Part shown: positions 9,021 through 18,545 of the stretch, piece by piece | Layout: every line of letters starts with the position of its first letter | Position numbering within the stretch: position 1 is the first letter of the stretch | Assembly (NCBI RefSeq): GCF_041346925.1 | Contig: NZ_CP166840.1 | Span: 2,909,001 to 2,973,000 of the forward strand | Reading direction: 5' to 3' | DNA from: Agaribacterium sp. ZY112 | GTDB taxonomy: Bacteria; Pseudomonadota; Gammaproteobacteria; Pseudomonadales; Cellvibrionaceae | Length of the DNA stretch: 64,000 bases | The notes under the pieces: generated by a model | The model's database searches: none | Seen by the model: the letters and a program-made list of their open reading frames with translations, nothing else | What the model was told of the DNA's origin: nothing | Position numbers and translations under genes: made by a program

Positions 9021-10691
9021 GTGGCTCAATCAAGCTCTTATCCGTTTAAGCGGGTCTTAAGTCTCAGTGCAGCGATTGCTGCGGTAAGTTACAGCTCTTT
9101 AATTTATGCCATTGGTTTGGGTGAGCTGAGTAACAAAGGTAGCCTAGGGCAACCGTTAAATGCCCTTATTCGCCTTCAAGGTACCGATAGAGTCGAGCCT
9201 AGTAATCTTAAGTTTCGCTTGCTTTCTGAGGAGGAAGCCAGGCGCTTAGGTGTGGATCTGATATACAGCAGCTATCGCATTGACCACCGCTTTACGATGG
9301 AGGCGGGAGTGCCAGTTGCTGTGCAGCTAAGCAGTAAAAGGCGGATTGATGAGCCTTATCTGAATTTGCTGGTCGAGCTAAAGTGGCCAGGTGGCAAGGT
9401 TTATCGTGAATACAGTTTGTTGCTTGATGCTCCGAGTGCCTACGCCCCTGTTGCTGAACACTCAGCAAGTGTAAATCCATCGCCCCAGATAGGTGGCCCT
9501 GAACCTACCGGCAGGCCTAAGTCGAGCGTGCAGCGCTATGAGCGTTCTGCATACAACGCGCCTTCAGCTTTAGGTGTTAATTCTGGCGCTGCAAAGGCGT
9601 CCTCTGTTTCCGGTGCTGAGTATGTAGTGCAAGCAGGGGATAGCTTAAGTGGCATTGTTGCGCGAATGCAGCCACCGGCGGGCATGAGTCGAGCTCAATT
9701 GCAGCGCCAATTGCATCAAAATAACCCTTCGGCTTTTGTGCGTGGCAATATCAATAGCTTGATGGCTGGGGCGACGTTGATCTTACCTGAGTCCAGTGTA
9801 TGGAGTAGTGAGGCTTCTCTAAATGCGTCGGCAGCTCAGAATCAAGCTCAAGCGGATAGAGCTCGCTTGCGCCTTAGTGATCCCAGTGATGCTAAAGCGC
9901 AAGTTAATACAGGGCCAAGCAAGCAGCAGATACGTGATGAGATCGATAGCACTCAAGAAATGTTAGATCTGCTAGTTAAAGAGAATTCTGAACTTAGGGC
10001 TCGTATTGAAAAAATAGAAAAGTCTAATTATATCAATACCTTATCTGAGATAGTTAAAGTTCAACAAGAGCAAATAAAGGCCTTGAAAACTGGGCGAGTT
10101 ATGGCTTCTGAAACATTGGAGTCCGACCCTCGATTAAAGCTAGCTGCAGGTGAGCTCAGCGCTGCCGCATTGTCGCTTGCTAATAGTGCGCAAGCTGCAA
10201 CGAGCGATGTTCAAGCTCAGCCCAATACATTAAGGCCTTGGTTTGAGCGCCATTTCTTTTGGTTGCTTGGCGCCGCTGCGATTGGAGTGGGCTTGGTGGC
10301 GGGCGTGTTGATGATGTTATTTATGCGTCGTAAAGACCCTGTGTATTCTGCTAGTGAGTTTGCCGATGAAGAAATTGGTTCGGATTTAACAATAAGTGAT
10401 GAAGAGTTTGTTGCTGATAGTGGCAATGTGCACTGCTTTACCGAGGCTATGAATCAGCGCAGCTCTCAGCAAGTGGATCTAGGTGTTGAGTCGTCGGCAG
10501 AGCTTGATGTTGAACAAGAGCGCGAAGATGAAGTAAACGAGCTATTGTCCATGGCAAAGATCTATTGCCGAGCTGGTAAATTTAGTGAAGCCAAGTCTAT
10601 TTTAAGTTCCGTGACAGAGGAGCAGGACCCGAGATTGCAGATGGCTCTTAACGAACTTGAGAATATTGAACGTGCTCGTCGCGCAGACTAG
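9021..10691 (+). CDS. fimV: FimV/HubP-family polar organiser
   Basis: A 556-residue protein with an N-terminal signal peptide (about 1-30), the FimV N-terminal domain starting IGLGELSNKGSLGQPLNA, and a periplasmic LysM peptidoglycan-binding domain (about 199-250, AEYVVQAGDSLSGIV). A coiled coil follows (about 310-345), then one transmembrane helix (about 410-430) and an acidic cytoplasmic tail ending in the FimV TPR motif (VNELLSMAKIYCRAGKF). In Pseudomonas and Vibrio this family sets up type IV pili and polar protein localisation. It is shorter than the 900-residue P. aeruginosa protein because the acidic cytoplasmic part is short. The start is GTG at 9021 with AAGAAAGGA upstream. Monocistronic as seen. 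Confidence 0.88.
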   Translation: MAQSSSYPFKRVLSLSAAIAAVSYSSLIYAIGLGELSNKGSLGQPLNALIRLQGTDRVEPSNLKFRLLSEEEARRLGVDLIYSSYRIDHRFTMEAGVPVAVQLSSKRRIDEPYLNLLVELKWPGGKVYREYSLLLDAPSAYAPVAEHSASVNPSPQIGGPEPTGRPKSSVQRYERSAYNAPSALGVNSGAAKASSVSGAEYVVQAGDSLSGIVARMQPPAGMSRAQLQRQLHQNNPSAFVRGNINSLMAGATLILPESSVWSSEASLNASAAQNQAQADRARLRLSDPSDAKAQVNTGPSKQQIRDEIDSTQEMLDLLVKENSELRARIEKIEKSNYINTLSEIVKVQQEQIKALKTGRVMASETLESDPRLKLAAGELSAAALSLANSAQAATSDVQAQPNTLRPWFERHFFWLLGAAAIGVGLVAGVLMMLFMRRKDPVYSASEFADEEIGSDLTISDEEFVADSGNVHCFTEAMNQRSSQQVDLGVESSAELDVEQEREDEVNELLSMAKIYCRAGKFSEAKSILSSVTEEQDPRLQMALNELENIERARRAD

Positions 10692-11032
10692 AGCTTATCA
10701 AAGCCAAGTAAGTCATTGTTCTTTGGCTGCTGTGTCGCTGCCTCTTCGCAGGCCTGCTCTTTAGCGAAGACAAGTTCATAGGCGAAGGCCAGTACGTAAG
10801 CAACGCTTTTGTAGAGGGCCTCGGGGACTTCCTCTCCTAGTTCTAGCTGACTTAGTAGATCCAGTAGCGCTGGGTTTTCACACAATGGAATATCGTGCTC
10901 GGCAGCAAGTGCCAATATAGCTTCTGCCGTCGCATCGCTGCCCTTGGCACTCACCACCGGTGCGCCACTGCCGTCATATTGCAGGGCGACAACACGTTTT
11001 AGCTCCTTGTTACTTAACTCTTCAAAGCGCAT
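10688..11032 (-). CDS. FlhB-like C-terminal domain protein (EscU/YscU/FlhB family)
   Basis: A 114-residue soluble protein matching only the cytoplasmic C-terminal domain of FlhB: the stretches ALQYD, APVVSAKG, AEHDIPLCENPALLDLLSQL and LGEEVPEALY are family hallmarks. The auto-cleavage NPTH motif and the membrane domain are absent. Such small FlhB homologues occur next to fliK in many proteobacteria and may influence flagellar export switching (inference). Its start overlaps the fliK stop by one base (TAATG), so the two are translationally coupled. It converges on fimV, with the stops overlapping by 4 bases. Confidence 0.85.
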   Translation of the reverse strand: MRFEELSNKELKRVVALQYDGSGAPVVSAKGSDATAEAILALAAEHDIPLCENPALLDLLSQLELGEEVPEALYKSVAYVLAFAYELVFAKEQACEEAATQQPKNNDLLGFDKL

Positions 11033-12858
11033 TAAGTTCTCACATCAATAAGGTTGCTGGCTCTTTCTTTGGGTTGTTGCTCGTGTTCTGTGCAACGAAG
11101 TTGGGCGACTTCGATGCCATTGTTGTTTAGGGTTTCGGCTAAACGAGGCAGTTGTTGGCGAATGGCCTCTCGCCACTGGCTTTGTTCGGCCCATAATGTG
11201 CTGCTAATACGGCCCTCGCTGTAGTTTAATCTGGCGCTAAAGCGCCCCGCAGCGGCAAGTTGCCACTCCATATCTAGCTGCCAGCTACGACTTAGCTTTG
11301 AGTCTGTTTGTTTATTTGGCTCATCTTTAATCGATACTTTTACGGGGACTTGCTCACCCCCCAAGCGAAGCCAAAGTTCACTATGTTGCTGCATGTTGTT
11401 GTCGAGTTGCTGTTGGGCGCTTTGCAGTTGTTGACTGTCTAGGCGGGCTTGGCTACGACCAATCAGCTGGCTGAACTGATTGAGCTGCTTAAGTAGAAGC
11501 TCCTGTTTGTCGTTGTCTTTAGTTGGTCTATCTTGCTGTGTTTTAGTAGGCATTAATAAGACAAAGAGCTGGGCTAAGGCGGTTTCAAGCCGGTTGATAT
11601 TTTGCCCTTGCTGTAACTGACTTTGGATTTGATTGGTCAGATGACTAAGGCTGCTGAGTAACTGTTTTAGCTCGATAAGTTTATCGCTGTCTTTGCTTGA
11701 TGCTGAATGTGAGCTTGTTGCTAGTGTTGTCAGTGTGCCGGTCAGCGGGCTGTCAGTTTTGAGCTGTGAGGAGGCGTTTAGGGTGCTTGCTAAGCCGCTG
11801 TTTAAGTTGCTTGGCGTTGATGTGCCTTGGGCGCTGCTGTTTACAGAGCTGGCCGTTGAGCCAGAATGGCTGAACTGTTGTCTTAGGGTTTGAGCAAGGT
11901 CACTGACAAAGGTTTTATTCTTAAGGCTCTGGCCGGATGTTTGAGTAAGGTTTGTTGCTAAGTTTAGGCTTGGCTGTTGATTGAGCCATTGCCTTAATTG
12001 TATGGCTGACTGGTTTAAGGCCTGCTTTAGGTTTGCGGCATCCGTGAGTTTTGCCCCTTGGGCTAGGGCAGCATGAATGTCTCTATTTAGAAGAGGGGCG
12101 AGCTTAACTGCACTATCTGCGTTCGGCAGGCTCTGGCGTAAGGCGAACTTAATAAGTTCCTTGGCTTCACCGAGGCTTAAGTTCGGTTTTTGATAGGCCT
12201 GGTTGATATTAGCTAAGCTGCTAGTCGATGTGGCTGAGTTAAGTAAGTTGGATTTTAATAAGCTGGATGCACCCAGGTGTTGACCTGCTGATAGGGTTAG
12301 AGCCAGTTGGGCTGCTTGTTGTCCTTTGATGCTTTGGCCGTTTTGAAGGCTTTGCTCAAGCGGTGCCAGTTTGAGGCCTGCATTCTGCTCAAGTAGCCTA
12401 AAATGTTGTTGTTCAAGCTTTCCCAGCTTAGCTGTTTGAAGCTGTGCCTGTAGTGACTTAGGTAGGGTGCTTTTAGGTAATAGGGCCCATAAACTCTGTT
12501 CTTTAGCGCTTACACTGTGTTCTGCGACAAGTTTTAACAGTACGGTGTTTTTATTCTCTAGGTTCTTGATTGCATTATCTATATTGCTTTGTGTGTTGGT
12601 TTGGCCGCTTTGGGGCGTTTTAGTGGCCGCAGTTTGACCTGCCTTGTTTGATGTCTCTAAGCCTTGCTGCTTAAGTGTGTTGCTAAGTTGTTTTGCTAAC
12701 TGTTGTGCCTGAGGGTGCTGCATTAGCAGCTGCTTTAATTGTTGTTTGTTAAGCTCTATATGCTCGGTGATTCGCACACGCTGGCCCACAAGCGCTGAAG
12801 CGGTGTTGTTGTCAGAGCGCTGGGCTGCGTTGCTATTCTGAGCTGGGGGGATCAGCAT
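11032..12858 (-). CDS. fliK: Flagellar hook-length control protein FliK
   Basis: A 608-residue Gln/Ser/Leu-rich protein of low complexity for most of its length, with the conserved FliK C-terminal export-switch domain at about residues 480-580 (LRLGGEQVPVKVSI, then WQLAAAGRFSARLNYSEG and WREAIRQQLPRLAETL). FliK measures hook length and switches the flagellar export gate from hook to filament substrates (family knowledge). The coupling with the FlhB-like gene fits this job. The rest of the flagellar cluster is not in the window, so this is a detached pair, as seen in pseudomonads near the ccm genes. Confidence 0.85.
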   Translation of the reverse strand: MLIPPAQNSNAAQRSDNNTASALVGQRVRITEHIELNKQQLKQLLMQHPQAQQLAKQLSNTLKQQGLETSNKAGQTAATKTPQSGQTNTQSNIDNAIKNLENKNTVLLKLVAEHSVSAKEQSLWALLPKSTLPKSLQAQLQTAKLGKLEQQHFRLLEQNAGLKLAPLEQSLQNGQSIKGQQAAQLALTLSAGQHLGASSLLKSNLLNSATSTSSLANINQAYQKPNLSLGEAKELIKFALRQSLPNADSAVKLAPLLNRDIHAALAQGAKLTDAANLKQALNQSAIQLRQWLNQQPSLNLATNLTQTSGQSLKNKTFVSDLAQTLRQQFSHSGSTASSVNSSAQGTSTPSNLNSGLASTLNASSQLKTDSPLTGTLTTLATSSHSASSKDSDKLIELKQLLSSLSHLTNQIQSQLQQGQNINRLETALAQLFVLLMPTKTQQDRPTKDNDKQELLLKQLNQFSQLIGRSQARLDSQQLQSAQQQLDNNMQQHSELWLRLGGEQVPVKVSIKDEPNKQTDSKLSRSWQLDMEWQLAAAGRFSARLNYSEGRISSTLWAEQSQWREAIRQQLPRLAETLNNNGIEVAQLRCTEHEQQPKERASNLIDVRT

Positions 12859-13089
12859 AGCGCTTGGCTGTTAACTACCAATTCACTGGTTGTGTTTTGG
12901 TGCAAGCAGGTGGGGAATGGTGTATCCATAGCTGGGTTTATCGTCCTGATCTTGTATAGAGTCGTTGCGCATTTGATTGTCATAGTTTGAGTCTAGCCTC
13001 AGTTTTTTATCGTGGTGGCGTCTGAGGCTTCGGTTACGTCTCTTATCAATGTACACTATCGGCCGTTTTTCGCCTTTGATAACTAATAA

Positions 13090-13749
13090 ATGCAACAGCT
13101 GGCCATCAATAACTTGTTTTTTGAGCGTGACGACGAGCCCTTGTTTGGCGATTTGTCGGCAAGTTGGGAAAGTGGTGCTGTCGTACAGGTCACAGGCCAC
13201 AACGGCTGTGGTAAAACAACCTTGCTGCGTATCATTGCAGGGCTGTTACCTGCTAGTGCCGGAACCATTACTTGGAATACTCAAGCCAATAAGGGCTTGT
13301 CGTTTAAGTCGCAGCTGCTTTTTCTTGGGCATCATGTTGGTGTCAAACTCAGCATGAGCCCCTTAGAGAACCTGCGTTGGTATTTTGCCCTAAACGGCCT
13401 TAAGGCCCAGGGCACAGATTCGCAAGGGGTTAGTTTACAGCGCTTGCGTTGGGCTTTGTTGCAAGTAGGTCTTGCATCTTATGAGGATGTGCCGTGCTAC
13501 TCCTTGTCTGCAGGGCAGCAGCGGCGCGTTGCATTGGCTCGCTTATATCTAAGCCAAGCGCCGTTATGGATTCTTGATGAGCCTTTTACCGCGATAGATA
13601 AAAGTGGTGTAGCCAGTTTGGAGCAAGAAATTGATAGGCATGCGGCAGCTGGTGGCATCGTTTTATTAACGACTCATCAGCGCTGGAAGTCTTCACATAT
13701 CGAGGTGCTCGATTTAGAACAGTACAAGGGCAGGGCAGCACATGACTGA
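13090..13749 (+). CDS. ccmA: Heme exporter ATP-binding protein CcmA
   Basis: ABC ATPase of the CcmABCD complex, which releases heme-loaded CcmE during System I cytochrome c maturation. Walker A is GHNGCGKTT (about residues 36-44), the signature is LSAGQQRRVALARL, and Walker B is LWILDEPF. The length (219 residues) is typical. The start ATG at 13090 has no strong ribosome site. It overlaps ccmB by 8 bases and leads the seven-gene ccm operon. It is divergent from fliK, and the 230-base gap between them presumably holds both promoters. Confidence 0.93.
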   Translation: MQQLAINNLFFERDDEPLFGDLSASWESGAVVQVTGHNGCGKTTLLRIIAGLLPASAGTITWNTQANKGLSFKSQLLFLGHHVGVKLSMSPLENLRWYFALNGLKAQGTDSQGVSLQRLRWALLQVGLASYEDVPCYSLSAGQQRRVALARLYLSQAPLWILDEPFTAIDKSGVASLEQEIDRHAAAGGIVLLTTHQRWKSSHIEVLDLEQYKGRAAHD

Positions 13750-14431
13750 TATACGTCTGCCCGACAGTGGTTTTTATGAGGCCTTTAGGCGTGAATGCTT
13801 AACGGCTGTGCGCAATCGCAGTGAGCTGTTTAATCCGCTTATCTTCTTTTTAAGCATCATCATGTTTGTGCCTTTGGGCGTTAGCCCTGATGCAAATGTA
13901 TTGGCGTCTATTGCGCCGGGCATGATTTGGATCGTAGCCTTACTTTCTGTATTACTTTCTTTAGATAAAGTATTTCAAAGTGACTATGACGATGGCTGCT
14001 TAGAACAAATGATCCTAAGCGGTCAGAGTATGTACCTCATGGTGATAGCGAAGGTATTGGCCCACTGGTGTTTTACGGGTTTATTACTGACTTTATTGAG
14101 CCCTGTTTTGGCACTGATGATGGCTTTACCAAGCCAGGCTTATGGAGCGTTGCTCTTATCCTTATTCTTAGGTACCGGTGCTTTGTCATTTATAGGAGCT
14201 GTCGGGGCTGCGTTAACCGTATCATTGCGTCGCGGTGGCTTGTTGTTATCGCTGATCATTATTCCCTTGTATGTGCCGGTGCTGATCTTTGGCGCAAGTT
14301 GTGTGCGTAGTGCAGCTTTGGGGGATCCCTATAGTGGGCAGCTCGCCATCTTGGCGGCACTGTGGTTGTTATCCGTTATGCTGGCGCCTTTGGCAATGGT
14401 TGGCGGTCTGAAAATTAGTTTAGAGAATTAA
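13742..14431 (+). CDS. ccmB: Heme exporter membrane protein CcmB
   Basis: A 229-residue integral membrane protein with about six hydrophobic helices, the CcmA-partner permease of the cytochrome c maturation ABC complex. The N-terminal cytoplasmic stretch FYEAFRRECLTAVRNRSELFNPL is typical of CcmB. The motif SLDKVFQSDYDDGCLEQM after the second helix is also a family hallmark. It overlaps ccmA by 8 bases and is followed by ccmC after 14 bases. The inner membrane location is clear from composition. Confidence 0.93.
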   Translation: MTDIRLPDSGFYEAFRRECLTAVRNRSELFNPLIFFLSIIMFVPLGVSPDANVLASIAPGMIWIVALLSVLLSLDKVFQSDYDDGCLEQMILSGQSMYLMVIAKVLAHWCFTGLLLTLLSPVLALMMALPSQAYGALLLSLFLGTGALSFIGAVGAALTVSLRRGGLLLSLIIIPLYVPVLIFGASCVRSAALGDPYSGQLAILAALWLLSVMLAPLAMVGGLKISLEN

Positions 14432-14445
14432 AAAAGAGGGTTGTC

Positions 14446-15186
14446 ATGGGATGGCAGTGGTTTCATCGCTTAGGTTCACCAAAGTGGTTTTATGAAAAAA
14501 CCAGTATTTGGCAGCCATGGCTTGGTTTTTCAGCATTGGCTTTATTGTTGGTGGGTGTGAGCTGGGGTTTGGGTTTTGCTCCAACTGACTACAAACAGGG
14601 TAATAGTTACCGCATTATCTATATCCATGTTCCGGCTTCCTTTTTAGCCTTAGCTGGCTATTACACCATGGCTATTGCTGGCGCTGTTGGTCTGATTTGG
14701 CGCATGAAACTATCGTTTATGGTTATGAAAGCGGCTGCACCGATAGGCGCTGTGCTGACCTTTGTGTCTTTGTGTAGTGGTGCTATTTGGGGCAAACCAA
14801 CCTGGGGCACTTATTGGGAATGGGATGCACGTATCACTTCGATGCTGATTTTGTTTTTTCTCTATCTTGGTGTGATCGCTTTACAGCATAGTTATCGTAA
14901 CCAAGAGGCGGCAGATAAAACCTCAGCGATTTTGTCACTTGTAGGTACGGTGAATATTCCCATTATCTACAAGAGCGTTGACTGGTGGTACAGTCTTCAT
15001 CAGCCGGCAACCCTTAAGTTAAGTGGGCCTTCGAGCATTGATCCGAGTATGGCTTGGCCCTTAATTACAATGATTTTGGCTTTTTATGTTACTTATGCGT
15101 GGCTGTTAATTGATCGAACCCGTTTGGAAATTCTCAACCGCGAACGAAAAAGCCGTTGGGTGCAAGCGATTATGGGGCTGAAATAA
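14446..15186 (+). CDS. ccmC: Heme-handling protein CcmC
   Basis: A 246-residue, six-helix membrane protein of the heme-handling (WWD) family that loads heme onto CcmE. The periplasmic tryptophan-rich signature appears as WGTYWEWDARITS, and axial His candidates lie in IIYIHVPAS and YSLHQPAT, on either side of it. Position between ccmB and ccmD is canonical. A ribosome site (AGAGGGT) precedes the ATG at 14446. Confidence 0.93.
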   Translation: MGWQWFHRLGSPKWFYEKTSIWQPWLGFSALALLLVGVSWGLGFAPTDYKQGNSYRIIYIHVPASFLALAGYYTMAIAGAVGLIWRMKLSFMVMKAAAPIGAVLTFVSLCSGAIWGKPTWGTYWEWDARITSMLILFFLYLGVIALQHSYRNQEAADKTSAILSLVGTVNIPIIYKSVDWWYSLHQPATLKLSGPSSIDPSMAWPLITMILAFYVTYAWLLIDRTRLEILNRERKSRWVQAIMGLK

Positions 15187-15198
15187 GGCAATAAGAAT

Positions 15199-15396
15199 AT
15201 GAATTTTGAGTTTCAATTTACCACTTTGGCAGAATTTATGTCGATGAAGGGGCATGGCCCTTATGTTTGGGCTGCCTATGCCATTACCTTGGTTGGTCTT
15301 GTTACACTGGTCGTGCAAGTGCGTTTAGCCAAAAAAGCCTTAGTTAAAAAAGTGAAGGTTCTACATATGCGTGAAGTGGAGAGAAATAAGTCGTGA
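15199..15396 (+). CDS. ccmD: Heme exporter protein CcmD
   Basis: A 65-residue single-span membrane protein. The conserved CcmD core is MKGHGPYVWAAYAIT followed by a hydrophobic helix and a basic C-terminal tail. CcmD stabilises the CcmABC-CcmE complex. The stop overlaps the GTG start of ccmE (GTGA). Confidence 0.9.
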   Translation: MNFEFQFTTLAEFMSMKGHGPYVWAAYAITLVGLVTLVVQVRLAKKALVKKVKVLHMREVERNKS

Positions 15397-15917
15397 AACC
15401 TATGCACCCGCTGCGCAAGCGGCGTTTGAAAATCGTCCTCTTTATTGTTATTGGCAGTAGTGCTGTTATTGGCTTGTTGCTTTACGCAATGCGTGAAAGT
15501 ATTAACCTGTTTTATCCACCCTCCAGTATCGTTAATGGCGAAGCGCCTTTACACCGAACAATTAAAGCTGGTGGCTGTGTTGTGCCTGGCTCCTTAGTTC
15601 GTGATGATGAAGGTCTTGGTATGACCTTTCAGATTACCGATGGTGCGGCTGAATTGACGGTCCGCTACGATGGCATTTTGCCAGACCTGTTTTCTGATGG
15701 CGAAGCGACGGTGGTAGATGGCCAGCTTGATGACCATTTAGTACTGCAAGCGACTCGCGTACTTGCTAAACACGATGAAAATTACACGCCTGCCGAAGTG
15801 GCGGATAATTTACAAACTGACCCCGAAGCTCAAGGTGTTGATCACCAGAAGAGCTGTAAAGGCCTGAACTACAAGAAGACTGCTTATGTTTCCAGAATAC
15901 GGATTGCTAGCGCTTAA
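15393..15917 (+). CDS. ccmE: Heme chaperone CcmE
   Basis: A membrane-anchored periplasmic heme chaperone, 174 residues. The N-terminal basic segment and single helix (about 10-30) are followed by the OB-fold domain. The covalent heme-binding His and nearby Tyr are present in KHDENYTP. Where many homologues have GGMV this protein reads GGCVVPGS, placing a Cys in the barrel. The GTG start overlaps the ccmD stop. The C terminus runs 32 bases into ccmF, longer than usual for this junction, and its last residues (about 20) may be non-conserved. Confidence 0.92.
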   Translation: MKPMHPLRKRRLKIVLFIVIGSSAVIGLLLYAMRESINLFYPPSSIVNGEAPLHRTIKAGGCVVPGSLVRDDEGLGMTFQITDGAAELTVRYDGILPDLFSDGEATVVDGQLDDHLVLQATRVLAKHDENYTPAEVADNLQTDPEAQGVDHQKSCKGLNYKKTAYVSRIRIASA

Positions 15918-17937
15918 TTTTGCGTTAGTGCTATCACTTTGCCTTTCAGTCGTGCCCTTAGTTGGCAGTTTAACTGGGCGTATTGTATGGATGGCTTCTG
16001 CCCGCAGCTTGGCTAACGGGGTGTTTTTGTTTGTTGCGATTGCCTATGCAGCCTTAACTTGGGCTTTTTATACCGATGATTTTAGTGTTGCTTATGTTGC
16101 CGGTAACAGTAACTCGCTACTGCCAACGATCTACAAAATTTGTGCGGTATGGGGGGGGCATGAAGGCTCTTTATTGCTCTGGGCTTTGATTCTGGCCAGC
16201 TGGACCTTGGCTGTGAGCTTGTTTTCTCGATCTATGCCTTTGCCAATGGTGGCTCAGGTCTTGAGTGTGTTGGGCATGGTGAGTGTGGGCTTTTTAGCCT
16301 TTATGATCTTTACCTCGAATCCTTTTGAGCGATTATTACCAAATATTCCCGTTGATGGTGGGGACTTAAATCCTTTGCTGCAAGATCCTGGTTTTGTGAT
16401 TCATCCACCTATGTTGTATATGGGTTATGTGGGCTTTTCTGTGGTCTTTGCTTTTGCCATCGCCGCATTAATTGGTGGCAAGATCGATGCCGCTTGGTCG
16501 CGCTGGGCTCGACCCTGGACAAATACCGCTTGGGCTTTTTTAACCATTGGCACTGCTTTAGGTAGCTGGTGGGCTTATTACGAGCTTGGTTGGGGCGGCT
16601 GGTGGATGTGGGACCCTGTAGAGAATGCGTCGTTTATGCCTTGGTTGGCAGGTACGGCTCTCGTTCATTGCATTGCCATGACAGAAAAGCGAGGCGTGTT
16701 TGTTAGTTGGACTCTGCTTCTTGCCATTCTGGCATTTTCTTTGAGTTTATTGGGCACCTTCCTTGTTCGCTCTGGTGTTTTGACCAGTGTGCATGCTTTT
16801 GCGTCGGACCCTACTCGTGGTTTGTTTATTTTGGTGTTTTTATTGGTGGTCGTTGGCGGTTCTTTGAGCCTCTATGCCGCACGTGCGCCGATGCTTAAGA
16901 GTGAGTCTGGATTTGCGATGATTTCACGTGAATCCATGTTGCTGTTTGTAAGCTTAATATTTGTATTCTCCTGTGGTTTTGTCTTGCTTGGCACTTTGTT
17001 CCCATTGATTGCTGATGCCTTAAATCTGGGTAAATACAGTGTTGGCGAACCTTATTTTAATATGTTCTTTCCGCCGCTGATGGCACTTGCAGGTTTAGCG
17101 CTTGGTTTTGGCATTATGCTCAACTGGAAGCGCAGCCGTTTTAGCCTCATTCGTAATTGGCAGCTGGCTTCATTGGCGGTAAGCATTGCTGCAACTTTGT
17201 CTGTGGCCGTATTTTCTTCTTATAAATTTAGTGTTAATGCTGCAGTAACCGTTTTTGTTGGTACGTGGGTGGTCGCATCTTCAGTATTGGATTATTTGCG
17301 CCGCAGTTATCACAGTAAAAAACCGAGTATTAAGCTAGAGAAGTTTACGGCTAGTTATTGGGGAATGTTTATTGCCCATGTCGGCTTTGGTATCACCTTG
17401 CTTGGTGCCGGTATCGATAGTTTTAATGCTCAAGAGCGCCATCTACGTGTTAGCACTGGGTCCAGTGTTGAAGTAGCAGGTTACGAATTTAAACTGGTTG
17501 ATGTGACGCGTGTACGTGGCGCTAACTACTGGGCAGATCGTGGGCAGTTTTTAGTGTCTCGCGATGGTGAGCAAGTTGCTTTGTTGTATCCAGAAAAACG
17601 CAGTTATTTTTCGGGCGGCAATATGATGACCGAAGCAGCCATTGACCCGGGTATGTTTAGAGACTTATATGTGTCGTTGGATAACAAAATCAATGAGCAA
17701 GAATACGCTGCTCGCGTGTACGTTAAGCCTTTGGTTCGTTGGGTTTGGCTTGGGTCTTTCTTAATGGCCTTGGGAGGCATTGTTGCTATTACTGATAAGC
17801 GCTATCGCCGAGTAAAGTCTGCCAAGCGTGTTGATGGCGCTTCAAACTCTTTAAATAAAAGCTTAGAGACGCTTGCAGAATCGCCCCGTGCAAACGAAGC
17901 GCCAGCAGCCAGCTCTATAGCCAAAGGGGAGGTGTAA
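15886..17937 (+). CDS. ccmF: Cytochrome c heme lyase subunit CcmF
   Basis: A 683-residue polytopic membrane protein with the WWD signature WGGWWMWDPVENASFMPW near residue 240 and the usual GLNP-like and heme-ligand regions (HEGSLLLW, FVIHPPMLYMGYVG). CcmF joins heme from CcmE to apocytochrome c together with CcmH. The start at ATG 15886 gives the typical MFPEYG N terminus and lies inside ccmE. The Ala/Ser-rich tail after about residue 640 is unusually long and probably disordered. Confidence 0.94.
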   Translation: MFPEYGLLALNFALVLSLCLSVVPLVGSLTGRIVWMASARSLANGVFLFVAIAYAALTWAFYTDDFSVAYVAGNSNSLLPTIYKICAVWGGHEGSLLLWALILASWTLAVSLFSRSMPLPMVAQVLSVLGMVSVGFLAFMIFTSNPFERLLPNIPVDGGDLNPLLQDPGFVIHPPMLYMGYVGFSVVFAFAIAALIGGKIDAAWSRWARPWTNTAWAFLTIGTALGSWWAYYELGWGGWWMWDPVENASFMPWLAGTALVHCIAMTEKRGVFVSWTLLLAILAFSLSLLGTFLVRSGVLTSVHAFASDPTRGLFILVFLLVVVGGSLSLYAARAPMLKSESGFAMISRESMLLFVSLIFVFSCGFVLLGTLFPLIADALNLGKYSVGEPYFNMFFPPLMALAGLALGFGIMLNWKRSRFSLIRNWQLASLAVSIAATLSVAVFSSYKFSVNAAVTVFVGTWVVASSVLDYLRRSYHSKKPSIKLEKFTASYWGMFIAHVGFGITLLGAGIDSFNAQERHLRVSTGSSVEVAGYEFKLVDVTRVRGANYWADRGQFLVSRDGEQVALLYPEKRSYFSGGNMMTEAAIDPGMFRDLYVSLDNKINEQEYAARVYVKPLVRWVWLGSFLMALGGIVAITDKRYRRVKSAKRVDGASNSLNKSLETLAESPRANEAPAASSIAKGEV

Positions 17938-17939
17938 GC

Positions 17940-18458
17940 GTGAATAAATACTGGCGCTTTATTCCTGTTGTCGTATTTTTTGTTCTAGCTGGATTTTTAT
18001 TTTCCGGTTTAGGCAAGGACCCGACTGAGCTGCCTTCTGTGGTATTAGGTAAAGACTTACCAAGCTTCGAGTTGCCTACGTTAGATTCTAATTTAGAGCA
18101 GAGCATTAGTAATCAAGCTCTGGTAGGTGAAGCTGCGCTTATTAATATATGGGCCACATGGTGTGCGACATGCCTACAAGAGCATCCGTTTTTATATGAA
18201 CTTAGCCAGCAAGGCATTAAAATCGTTGGTGTGAACTATCAGGATGACACTGAAAAAGCTAAACGCTGGTTAAAGAAGTATAAAAACCCCTATGCCGTCA
18301 CCGTTGTTGATAAGAAAGGCCGTTTAGGCTTTGACCTTGGTGTAACAGGGGCGCCAGAAACCTTCTTATTGGATAAACACGGTAAAATTATTTACCGTCA
18401 CACGGGTGTTGTTGATAAAACGGTTTGGCAAGAGCACTTTGCCGCAGCCTTTGAGTAG
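17940..18458 (+). CDS. ccmG: Thiol:disulfide interchange protein CcmG (DsbE)
   Basis: A 172-residue thioredoxin-fold protein with an N-terminal membrane anchor (about 6-23) and a periplasmic active site WCATC (Cys75 and Cys78). Most CcmG proteins read WCPTC, so the Pro-to-Ala change may shift the redox potential. The cis-Pro loop GVTGAPETFLL and the CcmG-specific acidic region are present. It keeps apocytochrome or CcmH thiols reduced. The GTG start lies 3 bases after ccmF. The next genes of the standard operon, ccmH and ccmI, do not follow. Confidence 0.92.
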   Translation: MNKYWRFIPVVVFFVLAGFLFSGLGKDPTELPSVVLGKDLPSFELPTLDSNLEQSISNQALVGEAALINIWATWCATCLQEHPFLYELSQQGIKIVGVNYQDDTEKAKRWLKKYKNPYAVTVVDKKGRLGFDLGVTGAPETFLLDKHGKIIYRHTGVVDKTVWQEHFAAAFE

Positions 18459-18545
18459 CCTTAAGCGATAAATAGCCCTGAGCTTGTAAACAAGCTTGAT
18501 AGTAATAGATATAGACCTCGTGCAGGTCTTTATAGGTCGACATTC

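Noticed and set aside
12883..13200. A 105-codon minus-strand frame between fliK and ccmA
   Set aside because: Its first half is the shadow of ccmA and the rest is highly charged with no recognisable domain; a shorter GTG-started version is possible but unsupported.
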